53,399 bases of DNA, from assembly GCA_019695215.1 (NCBI GenBank), contig JAIBAK010000022.1:1-53399 (forward strand). Direction: 5' to 3'. The translations under genes were made by a program, and so were the position numbers. The stretch comes from Bacteroidia bacterium. GTDB taxonomy: Bacteria; Bacteroidota; Bacteroidia; UKL13-3. A model generated the notes under the pieces. The model made no database searches. It saw nothing but the letters and a program-made list of their open reading frames with translations, and was not told where the DNA came from. Below, one piece after another: positions 1 to 8,800 of this stretch; position 1 is the first letter of the stretch, and each line of letters starts with the position of its first letter.

Positions 1-55
1 AAACCCTACTTAAAGACTGTGAAATGTTTTCTAATTTATCGTCAACTTCCTTCAT
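1..55 (-). CDS. possible 5' end of a gene running off the left edge
   Basis: An ATG at 53-55 on the minus strand opens a frame that stays open to the window edge (18 codons, beginning MKEVDDKLENISQS). It lies 43 bp downstream of the truncated lipoprotein gene on the same strand, so it could be the next gene of that operon. There is no clear ribosome binding site and the piece is too short for any family call. It may equally be chance coding potential. Confidence 0.22.
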   Translation of the reverse strand, partial: MKEVDDKLENISQSLSRV

Positions 56-98
56 GATTACCAAAGTTTCTTATGACAAATATAACAAAATCAAACAT

Positions 99-434
99 TT
101 ATTCCATCATCGGGATAGGTGCGAAATATATTAATTCATAATTGCCGGTATCAAAAAATTCTTTAATCGTTTGTATGGCTAAATCTTCCACTGCTATAAA
201 AGGGACCTTTCGTTTTGGGTGTATTACGAAATCTCCATTCCAATAATCTGCATTTAATTCAGTTGCATTCCATACTACTCCATTTATTTCGCAGCCAAAA
301 GTATTGGCGCCAATGGTGGTAGCGGGGGGTAGCACAGCAGGTAGTTTGTTATCTTCGGGGCGGTCTTTTTCGCATGTTAAACCTGAGCTTAACAAATACA
401 TGAAAAAAATAAGTAATGCAAAATGGGATGACAT
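99..434 (-). CDS. truncated DUF6252-like surface lipoprotein (paralog A)
   Basis: A 111-residue lipoprotein with a hydrophobic signal and a lipobox-like cysteine at residue 21 (SGLTC), followed by EKD. In Bacteroidota a C-x-K-D/E start is a known export signal for surface lipoproteins. Residues about 22-70 nearly duplicate those of the upstream gene at 441-965, including the GANTFGCEING-VW and DYWNGDF motifs. The product then stops after YELIYFAPIPMME, so the C-terminal half present in the paralog, ending in GRFD, is missing. The DNA below the stop shows no remnant of that half that I can see. It is probably a decaying tandem duplicate, although it could be expressed as a short lipoprotein. 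The ATG is 7 bp from the upstream stop, so both genes likely share one transcript. Molecular function is unknown. Confidence 0.65.
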   Translation of the reverse strand: MSSHFALLIFFMYLLSSGLTCEKDRPEDNKLPAVLPPATTIGANTFGCEINGVVWNATELNADYWNGDFVIHPKRKVPFIAVEDLAIQTIKEFFDTGNYELIYFAPIPMME

Positions 435-440
435 ACGACC

Positions 441-965
441 TTAATACTTCACGTCAAAACGGCCATTATGCACATAAATCATCTCTCCAGAGCCCTCAGC
501 TTTCAAATCAAAATCAAAACGACCTGAAATAATCCGCTGAATACTGTCTAACCGAGTAATTTTTATTTTTACAGGCTCTCCAGACGGGTTCTTATACTTT
601 TTGCTATCGCCAGAATGGATAACATAAACCTGCTGATCTAACGTATCTGTATCATGATAAGTCAGTTCATAATAACCAGTATCATGAATATGATCCAAAA
701 CCTGAATAATTAAAGTTTGGGTCTTTGTGAAAGGGGCTTTTTGCGATGCCCCAATCAAGAAATCTCCATTCCAGTAATCTGCATTTATTTCGGTTGCATT
801 CCACACTATCCCATTTATTTCGCAGCCAAAAGTATTGGCGCCAATGGTGGTAGCGGGGGGCAGCACGGCAGGTAGTTTATTATCTTCAGGGCGGTCTTTT
901 TCGCAATGCAAGTTCATTGTGAGCAAAGCGGTAAAAAGGAGCAATAATTGATGGTATGTTTTCAT
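441..965 (-). CDS. DUF6252-like surface lipoprotein (paralog B)
   Basis: A 174-residue predicted lipoprotein: signal segment 1-20, lipidated cysteine at 21 (MNLHC), then EKDRPED, which resembles the C-x-K-D surface-export signal of Bacteroidota. The rest looks like a single beta-rich domain that begins GANTFGCEING and ends with GRFDFDLKAEGSGEM and NGRFDVKY. The order of GANTFGC, YWN, R-L-D, G-x-F-x-F and GRFD matches the lipoprotein at 47442-47984, so the two are full-length homologs. I assign DUF6252-like from memory of that family's TNTFGC/GANTFGC motif; no function is established. It is the first gene behind a well-formed promoter at 987-1018 and is followed after 7 bp by the truncated copy. 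Confidence 0.75.
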   Translation of the reverse strand: MKTYHQLLLLFTALLTMNLHCEKDRPEDNKLPAVLPPATTIGANTFGCEINGIVWNATEINADYWNGDFLIGASQKAPFTKTQTLIIQVLDHIHDTGYYELTYHDTDTLDQQVYVIHSGDSKKYKNPSGEPVKIKITRLDSIQRIISGRFDFDLKAEGSGEMIYVHNGRFDVKY

Positions 966-986
966 AACAGTTAGTTATTATTATAA

Positions 987-1018
987 CAAAGCTAACGGCA
1001 AATTTTGGTAAAAACAAA
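987..1018 (-). promoter_or_regulatory. Bacteroidota-type promoter for the lipoprotein pair
   Basis: Read on the minus strand this is TTTG (1018-1015), a 20-base spacer, then TAGCTTTG (994-987). It matches the Bacteroidota housekeeping consensus of a -33 TTTG and a -7 TAnnTTTG exactly. The predicted start of transcription falls about 15 bases before the ATG at 965. Confidence 0.6.
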
Positions 1019-1041
1019 TTTTTGTTAAACTAAATTAGAAT

Positions 1042-1057
1042 TTACCCTAAAGGGTAA
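1042..1057. repeat. 7-bp inverted repeat, possible weak terminator of rlmB
   Basis: TTACCCT, AA, AGGGTAA forms a perfect 7-bp stem with a two-base centre. It lies 51 bp past the rlmB stop and just upstream of the lipoprotein promoter. Read on the minus strand it is followed by an AT-rich tract without a clean T run, so it may be a weak terminator or a protein-binding palindrome. Confidence 0.35.
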
Positions 1058-1107
1058 TTGAAGATAGACAGCCTTCAACCCGCAATTGGCCAATCCATTA
1101 ATTTTGG

Positions 1108-1860
1108 TTAGGCTTTCATCCGCTGCTTTACCAATTCATATAAAATAATACCGCAGGCTACCGATACATTGAGCGAACCCATTTGATTGAGCATTGGTAT
1201 TTTTACCTGTTCATCGGCAAATTTTAAATATTCGGGCGAAATGCCATCCTCTTCAGAGCCCATCATTATGGCGGTAGGGATGGTGTAATCAGGTGCATCA
1301 ATAAATCGTTCGCCTTTTTCGGTACAGGCTAAAATTTGCAGGCCGCTATTTTTTAAATATTCCAGTGTTTCTTTCAGGTTAAAACTACGGCACACAGGAA
1401 TGGTGAGCAATGCTCCGGCCGATGTTTTAACGGCATCTTCGTTGATGCGGGCCGAGCCTCTGTCGGGGATTACCACCGCATGCACTCCGGCTGCCAGCGC
1501 ACTGCGGCAAATAGCTCCGAAATTGCGCACATCGGTTACCCTATCCAACACCACTATGCAAGGAACCTCGCCCCGCTCATATACTGAAGTGAGAATTTCC
1601 TCAACCGGCTGATAGATGATGGGAGAAATATAAGCCAACACCCCCTGATGGGTACTGTCGCCCAATGACCAGAATTTTTCTTTCGGCACAAACTGATAAG
1701 GTACTTTGTACTCATACGCCAGTTTTATTATTTCATTAACCTGCAAACTCTGGTGGGCCTTTTGGATAAGAATTTTTTCGAGTTCTTTTCCTTTTTGCAA
1801 AGCCTCCATAATGGCGCGTGTGCCATAAATGATTTGGGATTTATCTATTTGCTTTTTCAT
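1108..1860 (-). CDS. rlmB: 23S rRNA (guanosine-2'-O-)-methyltransferase, RlmB/SpoU family
   Basis: RlmB-type enzymes methylate the 2'-O of a guanosine (G2251 in E. coli 23S rRNA). The protein has the SpoU layout: an N-terminal substrate-binding domain (IYGTRAIMEAL near the start, HQGV before the linker) and a C-terminal knotted SPOUT domain. The three SPOUT motifs are visible: DRVTDVRNFGAICRSA, MGSEEDGIS and the final MLNQMGSLNVSVACGIILYE. I choose the ATG at 1860 (250 aa, normal for the family). The longer frame back to a GTG at 1887 would begin inside a terminator hairpin. That terminator ends exactly at the ATG and there is no Shine-Dalgarno sequence, so expression probably depends on read-through from the gene at 1912-4941. 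Confidence 0.93.
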   Translation of the reverse strand: MKKQIDKSQIIYGTRAIMEALQKGKELEKILIQKAHQSLQVNEIIKLAYEYKVPYQFVPKEKFWSLGDSTHQGVLAYISPIIYQPVEEILTSVYERGEVPCIVVLDRVTDVRNFGAICRSALAAGVHAVVIPDRGSARINEDAVKTSAGALLTIPVCRSFNLKETLEYLKNSGLQILACTEKGERFIDAPDYTIPTAIMMGSEEDGISPEYLKFADEQVKIPMLNQMGSLNVSVACGIILYELVKQRMKA

Positions 1861-1894
1861 AAAAAAGAAAGCCGGTGTTTCGTTCACCGGCTTT
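1861..1894 (-). terminator. rho-independent terminator of the DUF2723 gene, abutting the rlmB start
   Basis: On the minus strand AAAGCCGGTG (1894-1885), a seven-base loop, and CACCGGCTTT (1877-1868) form a perfect 10-bp GC-rich stem, followed by CTTTTTT (1867-1861). The next base is the A of the rlmB ATG. It starts 17 bases after the stop codon of the DUF2723 gene. Confidence 0.85.
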
Positions 1895-1911
1895 GCTGTT
1901 TTGCATTATTT

Positions 1912-4900
1912 TTACATGGGCATTTGCATGCCGCTTAATATTTTTTGAATGGCATCGGCAGTGGCTTTGTCCTGATACTGCGAAGCTATTTGCTGACAGT
2001 AACCTACCAGCTGGAAATTTTCGCCAACATTTTGCTGCACCTTACGGAAGTTTTTATTTCCTCTGAACGAATTATAGTATTTGTATTTCTGTTCAAAATC
2101 TTTCGCCAGATCCATGGTGAGCTTGGCGGCTTTATCTTTAGCACCTACCAGATAATACCCTTCAATAATACGAATCATAAATACATCGTAGGGCACATTC
2201 TCTTTTGGCATTACCTGCATGCAGCGGTCAAGCACAGCCAGCGCTTTATCTTTTTTGCCTTCTTCCACTAATTTTTTTGCCAGGCGGTAAAACAGATTTC
2301 TGAAATTTTTAGTCTGGCGCAAAATGGTTTCGTCTAAGTAAATGCCTGGCTTGTCCATATTGCCCCACTCAAACTTATTCATCAGGTTATCGTACATAAT
2401 ATCGGTATTGATATGCCCTATTTCTCTGTCGGCACTCATCTCGGTACGTATAGGAACCAAACGGTACGTTAAACCTTCTAACTGAAAATATCCTTCCAGG
2501 CTCAGGTAAGCTTCGGAACCCGTGGTGATGGCAAAATACACCGGACGATCCCAGTTGCTGCTTGCAATAAAATCAAGTGTTATCAGGTCGTTTTTCATCA
2601 GCGTGTTTCGGTTCACGGTGAAGTTTATGGAATCTACCACCATAGCCGCATCATTAGGATGAACGGTTTTGTTTGCCAAAACTTTTTGCTTATCAACCGG
2701 AATATAGAAATTTTTGGTTGGGTAATAACTTAGTGTTTCGCCATTGCCCGACTGTACCTTGGTTATAGGATTTTTATCGTTGGCAATAAAATCAATTACC
2801 TGCTTAAGCGGGAAAAATACATTAGGTGCAATATTCAGTTCTTTGTTTTCATAAAACACCACATAGTCGCGAATTCCCTGTACATACTGCTCGGGTTTTA
2901 ATGAAATAGGAATCGGCTCCGAATCGTAACATTTTACTTTTAGCCCGTCAGTGTACCAATCGGTATTTAACAAACTCAAATTAATTACGCGAATATCGGT
3001 GCGGTAACCTTCTACGTTTTGCGCATACCACAGCGGATAAGTATCATTATCGCCATTGGTAAACAACACGGCATTTTTGGCACATGAGTTCAGGTAATCT
3101 TTGGCAAATGCAATAGCGGTGTATCGGTTAGAGCGATCGTGGTCGTCCCAGTTTTCTTTGGCAAGCAAATAAGGAGACATAAAAAGCCCGACTACGGTAG
3201 CACCTGCGGCCGCTGCGGTTTTACCTGTTTTCTTCGAGAGCCAGTCGGCAATGGCAAGTACTCCAAGCCCAACCCAAATAAAGAACGTTTGATAAGAACC
3301 CACATAGGCATAATCACGTTCGCGTGGTTGCAGCGGAGGAAAGTTCAGGTAAATAATAATGAACACCCCCGTGAACAGAAACAGCAATGTAATTACAAAT
3401 GCATCTTCCCTTGCGCGGTTAAACTGAAACACCAGCCCCAGAATACCGAGTATAAGTGGTAGAAAATAATAGTGGTTCTTTCCCTTGTTATTGGCCAGTT
3501 CTCCCGGCAGGTTATCCTGAGGTCCCAGACGCGCTTTATCAATAAATTTAATTCCGCTCTCCCAGTTGCCTGCGGTTAATTCCCCGTGTCCCTGTTCATC
3601 GCTTTGCCTTCCGATAAAATTCCAGAAGAAATAACGCCAGTACATAAAATTTAACTGGTATGAAAACAGGAAGTCAATATTTTTAGCGAAAGTAGGTTTT
3701 TTACCTTCGGGTATATTTTCCCAATCGCGGTAAGCTTTTACGTGGTCGCCCCGGTTACTCCACATACGGGGGAAAATAGTCATTTGGTCTTTTTCCCACA
3801 CAGGCTCAATTTTAGGTCCTACCTCTTCGTATTTTTCTTCGCCTTTGCGGTACTGCATCGAACCTTCTTCGGTGTCTATATACTTGGCTGTGTAGTATTG
3901 GCCATAAAGCAACGGACGATCGCCATACTGCTCACGGTTTAAGTACGAAATAAGGGTGAACGGATTTTCAGGATTGTTCATATCCAATGGCGGATTAGCA
4001 ATGGAGCGAATCACAATCATGGCATAAGATGAATACCCGATGATAACAAAAGCAAACACCAAAATGCCCGTGTTCAGGTTAACTTTATTCTTTTTGACAG
4101 AATAAATAATTCCGTAAACAATGAGTGCGGTAACCAGCAACCCGAAGAAAATAATTCCGCTTCCGAACGGAAGGCTGAATGAATTAACAAACGTTAAATC
4201 AAAATAGGCGGCAAGGGTAGGTAGTCCGGGAATAATTCCGAACTGCACAATGGCAATTGCACCAAAGGCTACAAGCGATGCTTTTACAATACCAATGGAA
4301 GTAGCAGTATATTTTCTGAAATAATACACATAAACAATAGCCGGAATAACCAACAAGTTCAATAAGTGCACTCCAATGGCGAGTCCGCAAAAATAACCGA
4401 TAAGAATCAGCCAGCGGTCGGCATGTTTTTCATCAGCTACATTTTCCCACTTCAAGATAGCCCAGAAGGTGATGGCGGTGAAAAAACAGGATGAAGCATA
4501 AACCTCGGCCTCCACAGCCGAAAACCAGAAGGTATCGGAAAAAGCGAGGGATAAAGCTCCAACGGTACCTGCACCCAGAATAGATATGGCCTGCCAGTCG
4601 GTTGGTTCTTCAGTATTTTTTACTAAAATCTTTTTAGCCAAATGGGTAATGGTCCAGAAGGAAAACAGTACGGTTAACGCACTGGCTAATGCCGATACAA
4701 TATTTACCCAAAACGCTACCTGCGTTACGTCATTTCCGGCCATTAACGAGAATAAACGGCCAATGATAAGGAACAAAGGAGCTCCCGGTGGGTGTACTAC
4801 CTGCAAACGGTAAGAAGCAGAGATAAACTCTCCGCAATCCCAAAAACTGGCAGTTGGCTCAAGGGTTAACGTGTAGGTAACCATGGCTATGATAAATACC

Positions 4901-4941
4901 AGCCAGCCCATTACCACATTCATCAAATTGTATTTTTTCAT
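1912..4941 (-). CDS. DUF2723 family multi-pass membrane protein, probable GT-C-type glycosyltransferase
   Basis: The 1009-residue product begins with a membrane helix followed by the DUF2723 signature: SFWDCGEF at about residues 32-39 and HPPGAPLF at 50-57. The acidic pair in the first loop followed by H-P-P-G resembles the catalytic loop of lipid-linked-sugar (GT-C) transferases, and the family is suspected of protein O-glycosylation in Bacteroidota; that role is inference. About ten hydrophobic segments lie in residues 10-310 and more at about 490-610. The last 400 residues are soluble, with a helical, TPR-like end (ALAVLDRCMQVMPKENVPYD). It has its own promoter-like -7 box at 4976-4983 and a strong terminator, so it may be transcribed alone apart from read-through into rlmB. 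Confidence 0.82.
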   Translation of the reverse strand: MKKYNLMNVVMGWLVFIIAMVTYTLTLEPTASFWDCGEFISASYRLQVVHPPGAPLFLIIGRLFSLMAGNDVTQVAFWVNIVSALASALTVLFSFWTITHLAKKILVKNTEEPTDWQAISILGAGTVGALSLAFSDTFWFSAVEAEVYASSCFFTAITFWAILKWENVADEKHADRWLILIGYFCGLAIGVHLLNLLVIPAIVYVYYFRKYTATSIGIVKASLVAFGAIAIVQFGIIPGLPTLAAYFDLTFVNSFSLPFGSGIIFFGLLVTALIVYGIIYSVKKNKVNLNTGILVFAFVIIGYSSYAMIVIRSIANPPLDMNNPENPFTLISYLNREQYGDRPLLYGQYYTAKYIDTEEGSMQYRKGEEKYEEVGPKIEPVWEKDQMTIFPRMWSNRGDHVKAYRDWENIPEGKKPTFAKNIDFLFSYQLNFMYWRYFFWNFIGRQSDEQGHGELTAGNWESGIKFIDKARLGPQDNLPGELANNKGKNHYYFLPLILGILGLVFQFNRAREDAFVITLLFLFTGVFIIIYLNFPPLQPRERDYAYVGSYQTFFIWVGLGVLAIADWLSKKTGKTAAAAGATVVGLFMSPYLLAKENWDDHDRSNRYTAIAFAKDYLNSCAKNAVLFTNGDNDTYPLWYAQNVEGYRTDIRVINLSLLNTDWYTDGLKVKCYDSEPIPISLKPEQYVQGIRDYVVFYENKELNIAPNVFFPLKQVIDFIANDKNPITKVQSGNGETLSYYPTKNFYIPVDKQKVLANKTVHPNDAAMVVDSINFTVNRNTLMKNDLITLDFIASSNWDRPVYFAITTGSEAYLSLEGYFQLEGLTYRLVPIRTEMSADREIGHINTDIMYDNLMNKFEWGNMDKPGIYLDETILRQTKNFRNLFYRLAKKLVEEGKKDKALAVLDRCMQVMPKENVPYDVFMIRIIEGYYLVGAKDKAAKLTMDLAKDFEQKYKYYNSFRGNKNFRKVQQNVGENFQLVGYCQQIASQYQDKATADAIQKILSGMQMPM

Positions 4942-4975
4942 TTCTCTGTTAATAGCTTTTTTACATTCGAAAGGG

Positions 4976-4983
4976 CAAATATA
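4976..4983 (-). promoter_or_regulatory. -7 element upstream of the DUF2723 gene
   Basis: The minus strand reads TATATTTG, a perfect TAnnTTTG, 35 bases before the ATG. No good TTTG is found about 20 bases further up, so the -33 half is weak or absent. Confidence 0.4.
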
Positions 4984-5116
4984 ATCAGAGTTCGCACTTA
5001 TTCACAGGATTGATGAATTTGGTGGCCTCACATTTTTTTTGCCAAAAATTTTGAACGAAAATTTTAGGTTAAATATTTCAACTTCTTAAGAATTAAACTT
5101 ACCTTGTAGCTGATTT

Positions 5117-5124
5117 AAGGGAGG
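5117..5124 (+). promoter_or_regulatory. strong Shine-Dalgarno sequence of the O-methyltransferase gene
   Basis: AAGGGAGG lies five bases before the ATG at 5130. This is unusually strong for this genome, where most genes have no recognisable ribosome binding site, and it fixes the start. Confidence 0.6.
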
Positions 5125-5129
5125 TTTTC

Positions 5130-5774
5130 ATGGAGTTTATTGATTCAAAACTGGCTGAATACGCTGAGCAACACTCAACTGAAGAGCGTGATGTTTTGAA
5201 AAAACTAAGCCGCGAAACTCAGGCTCAGGTAATGATGCCAAGAATGTTGTCGGGCCATTTACAGGGTAATTTGCTTTCCCTTTTATCAAAACTGATACAG
5301 CCCCGGCAAATTTTAGAAATTGGCACCTACACCGGCTATTCGGCTATTTGCCTGGCTCAGGGGCTTACCGAAAACGGAAAACTTCACACCATTGACATTA
5401 ATGAAGAGTTGGAAACTATTACCACTAAATATTTTGAACAGGCGGGTATTACCCACAAAGTTGTTCAGCATTTTGGTAATGCGCTGCATATAATACCTGC
5501 ACTAAACGAAGTATTTGATTTGGTATTTATAGATGCAGATAAAGTAAATTACATAGCTTATTATGATCTGGTTTTACCCAAAGTAAGAGCCGGAGGGTTG
5601 ATTATAGCGGACAACGTGTTGTGGAGCGGTAAAGTAACTGACGAGCGCGAGCTTACTAAAGATGCTGATACCAAAGCACTGCACCTGTTTAATGAAAAAG
5701 TAAGCCGGGATGAGCGGGTGGAAACCGTACTGGCTCCTGTGAGGGATGGACTGATGCTGATAAGAAAAAAGTAA
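5130..5774 (+). CDS. O-methyltransferase, family 3 (caffeoyl-CoA/catechol OMT-like)
   Basis: A 214-residue SAM-dependent enzyme with the class I fold. The SAM-binding glycine motif is EIGTYTGYSA at about 63-72, an acidic residue closes strand 2 (HTIDIN), and the metal-binding motif FIDADK is at 133-138, followed by ADNVLWSG at about 160-167. This set is typical of the divalent-cation-dependent O-methyltransferases related to COMT and caffeoyl-CoA OMT. The substrate cannot be told from sequence. The length is normal for the bacterial members. It stands alone between divergent and same-strand neighbours and has a strong ribosome binding site. Confidence 0.9.
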   Translation: MEFIDSKLAEYAEQHSTEERDVLKKLSRETQAQVMMPRMLSGHLQGNLLSLLSKLIQPRQILEIGTYTGYSAICLAQGLTENGKLHTIDINEELETITTKYFEQAGITHKVVQHFGNALHIIPALNEVFDLVFIDADKVNYIAYYDLVLPKVRAGGLIIADNVLWSGKVTDERELTKDADTKALHLFNEKVSRDERVETVLAPVRDGLMLIRKK

Positions 5775-5787
5775 CGAAAGAGTTCGT

Positions 5788-5817
5788 AAAAAAGGGCATA
5801 TTTGCGGGCTTTTTTAA
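5788..5817 (+). terminator. possible weak terminator after the O-methyltransferase gene
   Basis: AAAAAAG and CTTTTTT flank a GC-rich core with an interrupted stem (GGCA...TGCGG) and the right arm is a T run. The stem is imperfect, so confidence is low. A smaller hairpin (ACGAA-AGAG-TTCGT) precedes it. Confidence 0.35.
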
Positions 5818-5846
5818 TTTTATAACATTTAACCGTCTGCAAGGTT

Positions 5847-8800
5847 ATGTTAAAGCAACTGTGTATGTATGCGAGGTTCATTTACCTCTTCTGCCCAATG
5901 TTATTCCTATGGGAGCCGGCAACTGCGTGTGCTAATTTAACTCCCAACTTTACCATTTCCAACACAGGTTCCTGTCTTCCCCGAACGGTTACCCTTACCA
6001 ATACATCTACCGGCACTTTGGCTGCCGGAAGTACCTATATCTGGAAAATTAACGGGGTAATTATTGATACCATTGCCGGTACTGGCGGATTAACTTACAC
6101 CATTAACACACCCGGCACTTACACCTTTAGAATGGTAGCCACCACAGCCGGAAATTGCAAAGATTCCATAAGCAAAAATACTACAGTTACTACAGGTGCC
6201 CCGAGGGTTCAGGATGGAAACGGAAATCCAAGTTACGCTCCGGTTTTTCAAAATTGCATCACCTTTATTAATTCGCCCGATTCGTTTCAGTTAATCATAA
6301 GCCCGGTTGATACACTTAAAACATACACCATTAACTGGGGAGACGCAACAGCCAATACTACCGGAGGTTCTCTTGCACCCAGCGGTTCGGCAACACATAC
6401 GTATGCCTCTTTAGGGAATTATACTTTCTATATCCGAACGGTAAACGGAGGTTGCTCGGACACCATTTTTGGAACAGTAATCAATAACCGCATTCCTACA
6501 GCGGGGATTATTGGCCCTCCTGCCGGACAAAACAGCGGGTGTGCCCCCCATGCGGTACGATTGATCAATAACTCAAGCAATACTTCTTCCTCCACTTATT
6601 TTCGATGGGTATATGGTGATGGGTCAAGTGAAATACGTTATGGAGCCAGTGACACTGTTTACCATACTTATCCCAAAGGCCTTGCAGCAGCCGGATGCAA
6701 CATTACTGTTACACTGCAAGCCATAAACAGTTGTGGTACCTCACAAACTACCTGGAACCCGGTAAATATTTATGATATTGACAATGCTCAAATTACCACG
6801 GCTAATCCTTTTTTATGTACGCCCAACCAAACTTTTACATTAGTAAATGGTTCAGCCAATAATTGCATACCGGGCACACGCTATTTTTATTGGGATTTTG
6901 GTGATGGCAGCACCCTTGGGTGGACAACTTCCCGTGCCAGCCAAACCAAATCGTATCCCATAGGCACTTATCCGGTAATGCTGGTTGACAGTAACGGATG
7001 CGGAAGAGACACCACCTATCTGAATATAATTGTCAATACCATTCCAACTGCTACATTTGATTTCAATAAAGCATCGGGCTGTGCTCCGCTCACGGTTAAT
7101 TTTCATGATACCTCCACAGGATTGCTCAATTCCTTTGCCTGGAATTTTGGCGACCCCGTGAGCGGTGGTGCCAATACAAGTACCCTGCGAAACCCATCCC
7201 ACACGTTTAATCAGCAGGGAGTTTTCCCCGTTCGTTTAACGGTTTCAAACTATTGCGGTACAAATGCAAAAACTGATACAGTAAGGGCCTATGGAAAACC
7301 AAATGTGCAAATAAGTAACGCAAGTTCGGGCTGTGCCCCGCTTGCAACTTCGTTCACCAATACAACACTTTATACCTCAACTACCGCTACCTACTTTTGG
7401 GATATGGGAGACGGCACAACCGCCATTACTAAAAATGCTCCGGCCAAAACCTACAACACTCCGGGAACATATACCATTAAATTAAAAATTACCGATACCT
7501 GCGGCACCGACTCGGCCACCCGAACCATTACCGTATTTAATATTCCGGTGGCAAAGTTTGGCGCCAACCGCGTGTGTGCAGGAGACACTACCAGGTTTAC
7601 CGATTCATCAACGGTAGTGACAGGAGATACCATTGCCGCCTGGCTATGGAATTTTGGTGACGCCACTACTTCTACTCAAAAAAATCCGAAAAAAATATAC
7701 AGCACTGCCGGAACTTACACTGTAATTTTAAGAGTAACTACACAAAACGGATGTATTGATTATGATACCTTAAATGTAACAGTCGATGTTTCGCCCGTGG
7801 TAAGTTTTACCCGAAATCCCGTTACCGTTTGCGATAAAGATTTGGTAACTTATACCGGAAATGCCAGTACTGCAATAGGCAGCATCACCTCTTATTTGTA
7901 CAATCTTGGAACCGGTCAGACAGCAGTGTCAAAAGATACCTCGTACACCTACCCCGTACCCGGAAAATATTATGTAAACTTTACAGCCGGCAATTCATTT
8001 GGATGCAGCCGCACCTATTATGACAGCGTAACCATAAATCCGAATCCGGTTGCCGGATTTACATTTACCTCCGCCTGTTTAGGAAACGGTGTAATCTTTA
8101 CCGATACTTCTTTAATTGCTTCGCCTGCATCTATAAGCACCCGTCAGTGGGATTTTGACAATAACGGAACCATTGATCAAACAGGTAGTCCGGTTACAAA
8201 AGTTTTTGCTTCGGCCGACACCTTCCATGTGCGGCTTAAAGTAACAAGTAACAGCGGGTGTATTGATCAGGACACGCAGAACGTAATTGTGCGGCCCCTG
8301 CCTATACTTAATTTAGCAGTTAACAGCAATAGCTTATGTAGGAACGATTCATTTGTATTTACAAATACCACCACTGGCGCCTCGCAGTTCAGCTGGAATT
8401 TTGGTGATGGATCCTCCGTGGTAAATACTTCTGTTACGGGAGTACAGAAAAAAAATTATGCTGCTGCCGGAACTTACACTACCAAACTTATTGCAACTAC
8501 TTCCTTTGGTTGTTTAGATTCGGCAACTCAAACCGTAATTGTACGCCCTTTACCCGATGCTGTTTTTAGCAGCAATGACACCGTATCGTGCGCACCCAAA
8601 ACATTTACTTTTACCAACAGTTCAACTAACGCAAATACGTACCGGTGGCTAATAAACGGAGCTTTAAGTTACACCTCGGCCAACAGACCTGATACCACAG
8701 TGAATGTAGCCGGAGCACAATTCACCATTTCGCTTATTGCTTACAATTCATTTAACTGCAAACCCGATACACAAACTTATACATACCGCACATTAAATAA

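Noticed and set aside
4942..5129. Possible tRNA or small RNA in the 188-bp divergent gap
   Set aside because: No cloverleaf arms or CCA-type end could be found; the gap is AT-rich with short A/T inverted repeats only.
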